DNA of 7,407 bases from assembly GCA_003158835.1 (NCBI GenBank), contig PMLI01000297.1, forward strand, positions 1 through 7,407. Reading direction: 5' to 3'. The notes beneath the pieces are model-generated. The model searched no databases and was not told where the DNA came from. It worked only from the letters and a program-made list of their open reading frames with translations. The position numbers were made by a program, and so were the translations under genes. Below, piece by piece: positions 1 to 5,743 of the stretch (position 1 is its first letter; every line of letters starts with the position of its first letter). The stretch is from Acidimicrobiaceae bacterium. Its GTDB lineage: Bacteria; Actinomycetota; Acidimicrobiia; Acidimicrobiales; Palsa-688.

Positions 1-276
1 GGCGGCCAGGACCTCTATCTGGCGGGCTGAGATCGGGTCGCTCAGGGGTTGGTCCACAGCGGTGGTCGGGACGTTGTGGTCCATGGTGGCGACGGTCAGG
101 TCGGGCCGGCGCACCCGGCGTCCGGCCAGCCGGAGGCCGTCGAACGCCTGGGGGGACGTCACCTCGTGCACGAGGTGGAGATCGATGTACACCAGGTCCG
201 GCTCGCCTTCGCCCGAACGCACGACGTGGCGCTGCCACACCTTCTCGGCCAGAGTCGCCGGCCTCGTGGTGGTCAT
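1..276 (-). CDS. leuC: 3-isopropylmalate dehydratase large subunit, N-terminal part (partial)
   Basis: LeuC pairs with LeuD to isomerise 2-isopropylmalate to 3-isopropylmalate through isopropylmaleate, the second committed step of leucine biosynthesis, in the cytoplasm; the complete enzyme carries a 4Fe-4S cluster. Only the first 92 codons are present and the frame is open to the window edge. Translated from the ATG at 276-274 it starts [14 protein letters not shown] and contains [16 protein letters not shown] (about residues 34-49), followed by [17 protein letters not shown], which closely matches the conserved N-terminus of LeuC/aconitase-type dehydratases as I recall it. The cluster-binding cysteines lie further on and are not visible. 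The start is fixed by the family N-terminus and a strong ribosome binding site just upstream. The gene is divergent from an IclR-type regulator, the arrangement known for leuC and ndgR/ltbR in Actinobacteria. leuD presumably follows outside the window. Confidence 0.95.
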   Translation of the reverse strand, partial: MTTTRPATLAEKVWQRHVVRSGEGEPDLVYIDLHLVHEVTSPQAFDGLRLAGRRVRRPDLTVATMDHNVPTTAVDQPLSDPISARQIEVLAA

Positions 277-290
277 CCGGCCTCCTTTCT
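277..290 (-). promoter_or_regulatory. Ribosome binding site of leuC
   Basis: On the minus strand the bases just before the leuC ATG read AGAAAGGAGGCCGG. This contains a full AGAAAGGAGG anti-16S match with 4 bases between the GGAGG core and the start. It is the strongest Shine-Dalgarno sequence in the window and supports the ATG at 276-274. Confidence 0.85.
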
Positions 291-377
291 CGAATTGAGC
301 CCCGTTTGGACTTCGAGCCCCGCCCGGACCTTGAACATCGTCCAGGCCCTGAGCCCTACTTCATCATGGTCTCCCAT

Positions 378-400
378 ATAGTGAGATATCATCTCGCTAT
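378..400. promoter_or_regulatory. Probable IclR-type operator overlapping a leaderless promoter
   Basis: A 23-bp palindrome is centred on base 389. The left half is ATAGTGAGAT, a 3-base centre (ATC) follows, and the right half is ATCTCGCTAT. Nine of ten arm pairs match; the mismatch is 382/396. It lies in the leuC-regulator intergenic space and includes the first two bases of the regulator's start codon. On the plus strand TATCAT at 387-392 fits the TANNNT -10 pattern and would start transcription at about 399, which gives a leaderless message; no Shine-Dalgarno is seen there. A second -10-like TATAGT lies at 377-382. NdgR/LtbR proteins are known to bind the leuC upstream region; assigning this palindrome as the site is inference. 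Confidence 0.6.
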
Positions 401-1055
401 GAGAGACACTGTAGCGGGAGCGGCATCGCTGGGCAAGGCGGTTGCCGTACTCGACGGTCTGGCCGCGAACGGCTCGCTCAGCCTGGCCGGGCTGGTCGCC
501 GCCACCAGCCTGCCCCGGGCCACGGCCTACCGGCTGGCGACGGCCCTAGTGTCTTACGGCCTAGTGGACAAGGGAGCCGACGGCACTTACCGCCTGGGGG
601 CGCGCCTGGTGGAGCTGGGCCGCCTGGCGGGCCAGCGCCGGCGCAGCCTGGCCCACGCCGCCACGCCGGCCCTGGAGCGGTTGCGGGACGACACGGGCGA
701 GAGCGTGCAGCTTTTCGTGACCGAAGGGGCGCGGCGGATCTGCGTCGTTTCTCTCGAGTCACCTCACAGCCTGCGCACCATCGTCCCCATCGGGGCGTCC
801 CTGCCGATGGACAAAGGCTCTGCCGGCCGGGCGCTGGCCGCCGACCCCCAGACCTTGGCCCGGGGTTGGAGCGAGAGCGTCGAGGAGCGTGAGCTGGGCG
901 TGGCCTCGGTCAGCGCGCCGGTGTTCCTGGACGGAGCGGTGGTGGCGGCGGTCTCGGTGTCGGGCCCGGTGGAACGCACGACCCGGGCGCCGGCGCGCCG
1001 CTATGCGTCGCTGGTGGTGGCGGCGGCCCAGGAAGTGTCGGCCGCGCTGCGCTAG
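399..1055 (+). CDS. IclR-family transcriptional regulator, NdgR/LtbR-like
   Basis: Predicted 218-residue DNA-binding regulator. Residues about 10-75 form an IclR winged helix-turn-helix, with the recognition region around LVAATSLPRATAYRLATAL (32-50) and a wing ending GTYRLGARLVELG. Residues about 85-218 form the effector domain, with VQLFVTEGARRICVVSLES, the TIVPIG turn and GVASVSAPV...VVAAVSVSGPVER. These closely resemble, from memory, NdgR of Streptomyces and LtbR of Corynebacterium, which control leuCD and other amino-acid genes. The gene is divergent from leuC, which strengthens this. I chose the ATG at 399 because family members begin just before the helix-turn-helix. The ATG at 366 and TTG at 306 are in frame but add an unlike N-terminus and have no Shine-Dalgarno. 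The effector domain looks about 18-20 residues shorter than usual between GSAGRAL and GWSES. The TAG stop overlaps that of the convergent hydrolase. Confidence 0.9.
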   Translation: MRDTVAGAASLGKAVAVLDGLAANGSLSLAGLVAATSLPRATAYRLATALVSYGLVDKGADGTYRLGARLVELGRLAGQRRRSLAHAATPALERLRDDTGESVQLFVTEGARRICVVSLESPHSLRTIVPIGASLPMDKGSAGRALAADPQTLARGWSESVEERELGVASVSAPVFLDGAVVAAVSVSGPVERTTRAPARRYASLVVAAAQEVSAALR

Positions 1056-1906
1056 GCGACGAGCCCGGAACAGGCGTCCCGCAGGGCCGGGAGGAAGGTG
1101 CCCGGACGGGAGACGACGGCGTCATGGCCGGCGTCGATCTCGTAACGCCGGGCCCCCCGGATAAGAGCCGCCATCGCCTCCTGGCGCCATGGCGCGACGA
1201 TCTTGTCACGCCGGGTTACCAACACCGCGGCGGGAACGTCCAGCTCGGGGAGCCAAACGCTGCTGTCGTAGGCGTTGAGGGCCACTCCCGCCTCTATGAA
1301 GGCGGCCAGGTCGGCCATCGGCCTCTCCGCCAGGGCCCAGTCAGGGTGGACCGGCCTGGCGGTGGGGGCGGCGCCCTCGTCCTCGGCCCTCCCGGCCAGC
1401 CCTTGTTTGGTGTCGCCGTCCCGGTCCCGGGCCCCGCGGGCGACGGCGGCCTGGTCGTGACGGGCGATGCGCCAAGCGAGGAAACGTTGCCCGCCATCGG
1501 GCCATTTCCGGACCGCCGCGGCCCCGAGATGGCCGATGACGCGGACGGTCGGGCGAAGCTTCAACCGCCGGGCGAAGCAGGCCGCGGTGGCGCACAACAC
1601 GAGGCCCTCGGTCCGTTCGGGGTGGCGTTTGGCGAACACCTGGGCGATGGCCCCGCCCATCGAGTAGCCGACGACGACAGCGCGCCCCACCCCAAGCTCG
1701 TCCTCGATCCTGGCAATGTCGTCGGCGCACCCGTCCACGGTGAAGGGCGGCGCGCCCCGCCCCAGGCGGCCGTGCCCGCGCAGGTCCGGAGCGATGACCC
1801 GGAACGAGCGCCCCAGGTACCCGAGTGACCCGTACCAGTTAAGGGCGGCTGTCGCCATCCACCCGTGGAGCAGCACGACGACGGGTGCGCCGGGGGGGCC
1901 GGCCAT
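1052..1906 (-). CDS. Alpha/beta hydrolase fold protein
   Basis: 284 residues from the ATG at 1906. The alpha/beta hydrolase core is complete: oxyanion-hole motif LLHGW (12-16), DLRGHGRLGRG (41-51), nucleophile elbow VVGYSMGGA with Ser82, acid VTRRDKIVAP with Asp234, and IDAGHDAVVSRP with His261. The fold serves esterases, lactonases and other hydrolases; nothing here fixes the substrate. Residues about 158-190, in the lid region, are charged and low in complexity, unlike the helices expected there. The N-terminus is doubtful: the frame stays open upstream for about 44 codons and reads like the N-terminal strands usual before HGW, but has no ATG, GTG or TTG, while the ATG at 1906 has no ribosome binding site. 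The 3' end meets the IclR gene at a shared CTAG (1052-1055). A link to leucine metabolism is not supported by sequence. Confidence 0.85.
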   Translation of the reverse strand: MAGPPGAPVVVLLHGWMATAALNWYGSLGYLGRSFRVIAPDLRGHGRLGRGAPPFTVDGCADDIARIEDELGVGRAVVVGYSMGGAIAQVFAKRHPERTEGLVLCATAACFARRLKLRPTVRVIGHLGAAAVRKWPDGGQRFLAWRIARHDQAAVARGARDRDGDTKQGLAGRAEDEGAAPTARPVHPDWALAERPMADLAAFIEAGVALNAYDSSVWLPELDVPAAVLVTRRDKIVAPWRQEAMAALIRGARRYEIDAGHDAVVSRPGTFLPALRDACSGLVA

Positions 1907-1999
1907 TTGCCAGGCCCAGGTGCTGGCCCCGGTGGCCAGGGGGACCGTCAGGCCCGCCGGCCCTGCGGACGGGGCGTCGCGGATTTGCTGAACCGTTAT
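1907..1999 (-). other. Probable N-terminal coding extension of the hydrolase lacking a normal start codon
   Basis: The hydrolase frame continues upstream to an in-frame TAG at 2038-2036. From 1999 it would read ITVQQIRDAPSAGPAGL, then TVPLATGASTWAWQ, joining MAGPPGAP. That composition and position suit the N-terminal strands of this family. The codon at 1999-1997 is ATA, preceded six bases earlier by AGGA (2009-2006). A nearby ATG at 2004-2002 is out of frame and meets TAA after two codons (ATGTCATAA). Either ATA is the start, a one-base deletion has separated ATG from the gene, or translation begins at 1906. Confidence 0.45.
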
Positions 2000-2069
2000 G
2001 ACATGTCCTGGCGCATATGGGATGGCGACATGCTACCGGGGGCGCCCGGCTGGCTCCCACGGTGAGCGC

Positions 2070-2091
2070 GGTGTGACGCAGGTGTGACGCT
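2070..2091. repeat. Two adjacent 11-bp direct repeats upstream of the secreted-protein gene
   Basis: GGTGTGACGCA (2070-2080) is followed immediately by GGTGTGACGCT (2081-2091), with 10 of 11 bases identical. A related GGTGAGCGC lies at 2061-2069 and TGAGCGC at 2092-2098. An 11-base period puts the repeats on one helix face, as in tandem sites of OmpR/PhoB-type response regulators. They lie about 80-100 bp before the downstream start codon, next to an AT-richer TTGATTATCA (2099-2108) that may hold promoter elements. No clear -35/-10 pair can be assigned. Confidence 0.5.
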
Positions 2092-2156
2092 TGAGCGCTT
2101 GATTATCACCCGGGGCGATCGCGCCTCGGGAGACTGAGACATCAACAGAGTGGTTC

Positions 2157-2161
2157 GGAGG
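2157..2161 (+). promoter_or_regulatory. Ribosome binding site deciding the GTG start at 2168
   Basis: GGAGG at 2157-2161 lies six bases before GTG at 2168-2170. An in-frame GTG at 2150 is also possible but has no comparable site and would place this GGAGG inside the gene. The start at 2168 gives a signal peptide of ordinary length, so it is preferred. Confidence 0.75.
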
Positions 2162-2167
2162 CGCCAA

Positions 2168-4948
2168 GTGGGACATCCCCGGAAGATCAGGACGGTTCTC
2201 GCTTTCTCGGCCGTCATCGCCGTCGTCGCCGCCGGACTACCGGCGGCACCGGCTTCGGCCCTGCCGCCCGTTGCCCAGGAGACCCAGGTCAATGCTTCCG
2301 GCTGCCCGGTAGGCGTCGGGGTGGCGCTTGCCGCGGGCGAGCACTGCGTCTCGTGGCCGGTTTCGTTCTTCCCCCAGATGAACGGCAACGACAAGGGTTG
2401 CGGTGAGGCGCTGTTCATGCTGGTGCCACTGAACGCCAGCGTGGACGAGTACGTGGCGGTGTGGAGCTGGGACACCCCGGCCGCGCGCGCTCACCCGTGG
2501 ACTTTCACCGGCCCCGGCAGCGGCCCATATGCGGAAGAGGCGTGGTCCACCAAGGCACTCACCCCCCAGAACACGGGCGTCAATGTGAACTACCAGGTGC
2601 CCGCCGGTTTTGGGGCCTGGTTTGTCGCCGCCGGCGGCGGGCCCGGCCCCTGCAAAGCGGAGACCGGCAGCGCCGAGGCCTGGGCCGTCACCTACAGGCG
2701 GGAGGTCAGCGGCCAGCTCACCGTGCAAGGCTCCGGCGGCCTGCCCGCGCCCGGGGTGACGGTCCAGGCCCTTTGCCCGGGCGGGGGCACGACCACCACC
2801 GACAAGGACGGCGACTACGAGTTCCTCCTCGACAAGGGCACCTGCACGATCGCACCGCAGCTCAAGCCCGGGGACAAGTCGACCCCTGAGCAGCGGGTGG
2901 TAGACGTCACCGACCACAGCATCTACAACGTCGACTTCCAGGTGCCCTGTGACGCTATCGCCGTGCCGTCCGGGAACCTGGAGGCGCCGGCCCGGCCGGC
3001 GGGTGAGGTCATGGGCACGCTGAGAGCCAACGACCAAGCCGACGACCTCGCCTGCCCGCTGATCGTGACTGTCCAACAGCTTCAGCCGTTGCGCTCCGGT
3101 CTCGGCATCGACGACGACCCGCGCTACGGCCCGGTGAACTTCACCGTGGGAACAGCCTCCAGTACCGCGAACGCTTACACCGAGCCCGACGAGGCCGGGC
3201 AGAGGTGCGTGTCCGGTTGCGCGAACCTGCTCGTCACCGTCACCAACGCCTTGACGCACAAGCCGGTCGAGGGCGCCACCGTGGACGCCTCGCTGAGCCG
3301 CACGGCCGGGGACACCCGTGCCCAGGGAGCCCCCTACGGCAACGAGTTCCTCTGCGTCCAGTCCGACAAGCCCGTGCCGTACTGCGCCGCCGGCCTTTCC
3401 CACGACAGCGACGCCAAGGGCCATGTGCACCTGATCTACTGGCCGCCCGGCGTCTCGCCTGGCCCAACCGGTTCGGAGTGGAGCGCGACACTCAAGGTCA
3501 CGGCGCTCAAGTGCAACGTAGCCAGCTGCCCCGTGCACAAACAATACGGCGAGGCCAAGCCCATGACCCTGACTGCGCAACCGTACGAGATCTACCAGCA
3601 CACCGGCGAGCTGTCCCCCGAAATCGTCAAGTACCTGGTCGAGCTGGCCGAGGACAAGCAAGTCACCCTGAGGGCCGACGTGCTTTCAGAGATGGTCGAA
3701 CAAATGGGGGACAACCTCCTCAAGGCGCTCGAGGCGGCGGAGCTGGCGGCGCAGGCAGCCGCCTTGAAGGTTGTCGTACACAACTTCGAAGCCATCCACA
3801 TCACCGTCGAGATCGGTGAGGCGTTCGCCAAGTTCGGCAAGCAGTTCGGCCTCATCGCCAGTCTCCTGCTCGCTCTCGACCTCCCCGGGACCGGCCTTGG
3901 CGACGAGCCCTTCGAGGACAGTGCCCCCGCAGATCCGAGCTACGTCTTGCAGAGCGACATCCTTCACGGCATCGGCAACGTGATGCACATCGGCGGCGAA
4001 GGCGGGGCCATGTGGGACGACGCATTAGCGTTGAGCGAGCAGTACAAACACCTGAGCCCTCTGTTCGCGGTCCGCCCGGAGAAGGTCGACCTCGAGGTGT
4101 ACGAGGTTTCGCACTGCGACCAGAGCTACCCCCTGTGCGGGCCCGGTTACAAGGGCCTGCCCACCGAGGCGCAGAGCACCACTGTCCAGAGCCATCACGG
4201 CATCCAGCCCGAGCTGTGCCTGTACTTCACCGGGTGGGACGGACTGCCTGATCTCGACTGGAGTTACCACTTCTGCATCCGGTACGACGCCATTGCTTTT
4301 GTGGAGACCCAACAGAACCTCAATAAGGGCCTGCCCCAGTCCAGCCCTTCCCCGGCGGTGGCTTCGAACGCAGGGACCGTTACGAACGGCGACTTCGCGG
4401 AGCCGGTGGTCAGTACCACCAGCGGCTACGAGGGCATCGCCGCAGGCGGCACGGCTATCCCGGGCTGGACGGTCGGTGGCGACGGCGTGGAGGCTTATGC
4501 CCCCTCTTTCATGCAGGGCCCTCCCGGCGCCAAGACAGAAATCCGCCTTTTCGCGGGCGGGCCAGGCAGCATAAGCCAGACCATCACGACGACGCCGGGC
4601 CAGAAGTACATTTTGAAGTGGGAGGGAGCGGGCGAGCCCGGAGGCGGCCAGGCCGTCAAGACCATGCACGTCTTCTGGGACGGCCAGCTTGTCGCCAAGC
4701 CGACATTCGACACCACCGGCCGCTCGCTCCCGGACGTCGGCTGGAAGGCGCTGCAGGTGGTGGTGACAGCGACTTCGCCGACCTCCACCATCGAGTTCGC
4801 CGACGCCACGCCCGACAAGAGCTTCTGGGGGTCGATGGTGGCCGACGTGAGCCTGAAGGCCCGGTCGCGACCGGGCGCCGGCCTGGCGGGCTACATCTCT
4901 AGGGACCGGCGCCGCCGCCAGGTGGCCCCGCCCCGCCCTAGGGCGTAA
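2168..4948 (+). CDS. Large secreted multidomain protein with C-terminal choice-of-anchor C (DUF642-like) domain
   Basis: Predicted 926 residues; specific function unknown. A Sec signal peptide covers residues 1-31: MGHPRKIR, a hydrophobic LAFSAVIAVVAAG, then PASA as the cleavage site. Residues about 32-178 form a Cys- and Trp-containing region I do not recognise. Residues 180-260 look like a carboxypeptidase-regulatory or Ig-like fold (VSGQLTVQG, GVTVQALCPGG, TDKDGDYEF). Residues 354-447 look like a second such fold (KPVEGATVDASL, SDAKGHVHLIYW). Residues 482-574 are mostly helical, with a short hydrophobic GLIASLLLAL. Residues 738-897 match the choice-of-anchor C/DUF642 pattern: TNGDFAEPVV, AIPGWTV, GSISQTI, PGQKYIL, TFDTTGRS and a closing MVADVSL. 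There are 18 cysteines, all before the last domain, consistent with extracellular disulfides. The Arg-rich tail (898-926) has no LPXTG, membrane helix or PEP-CTERM, so release or non-covalent wall binding is likely. It overlaps the convergent permease gene by 58 bp. Confidence 0.85.
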   Translation: MGHPRKIRTVLAFSAVIAVVAAGLPAAPASALPPVAQETQVNASGCPVGVGVALAAGEHCVSWPVSFFPQMNGNDKGCGEALFMLVPLNASVDEYVAVWSWDTPAARAHPWTFTGPGSGPYAEEAWSTKALTPQNTGVNVNYQVPAGFGAWFVAAGGGPGPCKAETGSAEAWAVTYRREVSGQLTVQGSGGLPAPGVTVQALCPGGGTTTTDKDGDYEFLLDKGTCTIAPQLKPGDKSTPEQRVVDVTDHSIYNVDFQVPCDAIAVPSGNLEAPARPAGEVMGTLRANDQADDLACPLIVTVQQLQPLRSGLGIDDDPRYGPVNFTVGTASSTANAYTEPDEAGQRCVSGCANLLVTVTNALTHKPVEGATVDASLSRTAGDTRAQGAPYGNEFLCVQSDKPVPYCAAGLSHDSDAKGHVHLIYWPPGVSPGPTGSEWSATLKVTALKCNVASCPVHKQYGEAKPMTLTAQPYEIYQHTGELSPEIVKYLVELAEDKQVTLRADVLSEMVEQMGDNLLKALEAAELAAQAAALKVVVHNFEAIHITVEIGEAFAKFGKQFGLIASLLLALDLPGTGLGDEPFEDSAPADPSYVLQSDILHGIGNVMHIGGEGGAMWDDALALSEQYKHLSPLFAVRPEKVDLEVYEVSHCDQSYPLCGPGYKGLPTEAQSTTVQSHHGIQPELCLYFTGWDGLPDLDWSYHFCIRYDAIAFVETQQNLNKGLPQSSPSPAVASNAGTVTNGDFAEPVVSTTSGYEGIAAGGTAIPGWTVGGDGVEAYAPSFMQGPPGAKTEIRLFAGGPGSISQTITTTPGQKYILKWEGAGEPGGGQAVKTMHVFWDGQLVAKPTFDTTGRSLPDVGWKALQVVVTATSPTSTIEFADATPDKSFWGSMVADVSLKARSRPGAGLAGYISRDRRRRQVAPPRPRA
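4859..4876 (-). terminator. Perfect 18-bp palindrome, possible hairpin terminator of the ABC operon
   Basis: GCCCGGTCGCGACCGGGC is a perfect palindrome able to form a 7-bp GC stem with a CGCG loop. It begins 15 bases beyond the stop codon of the minus-strand permease, where a terminator for that operon would sit. No U tract follows, so it would have to be the tailless kind proposed in actinobacteria. It lies inside the 3' coding end of the convergent secreted-protein gene. Confidence 0.35.
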
Positions 4949-5694
4949 CAGCCGGCGCCGAGGGCACCGACGAAGAAACCGACCGGCCAATTGGTCAAGT
5001 ACGAGCTCGCAATCGCCGTCCAGACCGTCAAGAGGGCGAGGACGACGGAGAGCACGATGGCGAGGAGCGGGCGAGCGGTCAGCGAGCGGGCCGCGGCCGG
5101 CGGCCCGATCATAAGGCTGAAGATCAATAGCGCCCCGACGACGGGCACGGTCATGGCCGTGGCCAGGGCGATGACGACGAGGAACGACGACTGCATCCGG
5201 TGGCTGCGGACGCCTTTGGCCTCGGCGACTTCGGGGACGACCGAGGACAGCATGAGCGGTCGGTAAAGGACGACGATGGCGCCGATGCAGCCGAGGCCGA
5301 GGAGCGCCACCGGCAGGATCTGAGCCGAGCTCACGCCCAGGATCTCGCCGAAGAGCAGTGAGTAGATCTCGGGCTCGTACTCGGTGCTCCTGCTCAGGAA
5401 GAGCGCGCCCAGGGCGAGCATCAGGACGAGGGCGAGGGCAGTGACGACGTCGTGGCGCCCCCGACGACCGAGGGCGCCGATCCCGAGCGCGGCGAGGAGC
5501 GAGAACACGGCCAGGCCGAGCAGGGAGCTCAACCCGACGAGGTTGGCGCCGGCGGCGCCGGCAAAGGCGCCGTTCGGGATGGCGTGGGCCGCGAACGCCG
5601 AGCCTCGCAGCACCACGAAGAAGCCGACGACGCCGGCGACCACGCCCACGATGGTGGCGATGACCCAGGCGTTGATCATGAAGGCCGCGAACAC
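4891..5694 (-). CDS. Metal ABC transporter permease (ABC-3 family), second permease
   Basis: 267-residue integral membrane subunit of a Zn/Mn/Fe-type ABC importer of the ZnuB/MntC/TroD class, acting in the cytoplasmic membrane. Family marks are FFVVLRGSAFAAHAIPNGAF (25-44), LLFGEILGVS (113-122), LYRPLMLSSVVPEVAEAKGV (143-162), which holds the ATPase-contact loop, and VPVVGALLIFSLMIGPPAAA (183-202). About eight hydrophobic segments are visible. The GTG start at 5694 is chosen because GAGAGG lies five bases upstream and family proteins begin at about this point; the frame remains open further upstream but overlaps the preceding permease. It follows permease A by 49 bases and ends the operon. 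Its last codons, encoding an Arg-rich tail (WRRRRSLEM), overlap the convergent secreted-protein gene. The metal cannot be told from sequence. Confidence 0.9.
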   Translation of the reverse strand: MFAAFMINAWVIATIVGVVAGVVGFFVVLRGSAFAAHAIPNGAFAGAAGANLVGLSSLLGLAVFSLLAALGIGALGRRGRHDVVTALALVLMLALGALFLSRSTEYEPEIYSLLFGEILGVSSAQILPVALLGLGCIGAIVVLYRPLMLSSVVPEVAEAKGVRSHRMQSSFLVVIALATAMTVPVVGALLIFSLMIGPPAAARSLTARPLLAIVLSVVLALLTVWTAIASSYLTNWPVGFFVGALGAGCYALGRGGATWRRRRSLEM

Positions 5695-5699
5695 ACGTA

Positions 5700-5705
5700 C
5701 CTCTC
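5700..5705 (-). promoter_or_regulatory. Ribosome binding site of the second permease
   Basis: The minus strand reads GAGAGG, then five bases, then GTG at 5694-5692. This supports a GTG start over the in-frame ATG at 5679, which has no such site. Confidence 0.55.
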
Positions 5706-5743
5706 GGCGTTGACGGTTCGGCCCGGCCGCGGCCCGGTCCCCG

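Noticed and set aside
306..398. Longer N-terminus for the IclR regulator from TTG 306 or ATG 366
   Set aside because: Neither start has a ribosome binding site, and the extra residues do not resemble family N-termini and would run through the operator-like palindrome.
1124..1828. Plus-strand open frame of 234 codons opposite the hydrolase
   Set aside because: The minus-strand frame carries a complete hydrolase triad; this one is low complexity and is its antisense.
2000..2032. GACATGTC palindrome at 2000-2007 and a second GACATG at 2027 as an operator
   Set aside because: The palindrome is only 8 bp and the second copy is a half-site. Part of the stretch may be coding, so chance is an adequate explanation.
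2237..3661. Long minus-strand open frame (474 codons) opposite the secreted-protein gene
   Set aside because: It has no signal or recognisable domain, and it is an antisense shadow of GC-rich codon use. The plus-strand frame has a signal peptide, ribosome binding site and a recognised C-terminal domain.
4025..4990. Minus-strand open frame of 321 codons across the end of the secreted-protein gene
   Set aside because: It overlaps two better-supported genes, shows no family similarity and is Arg/Gly/Ala-rich as expected of a shadow frame.
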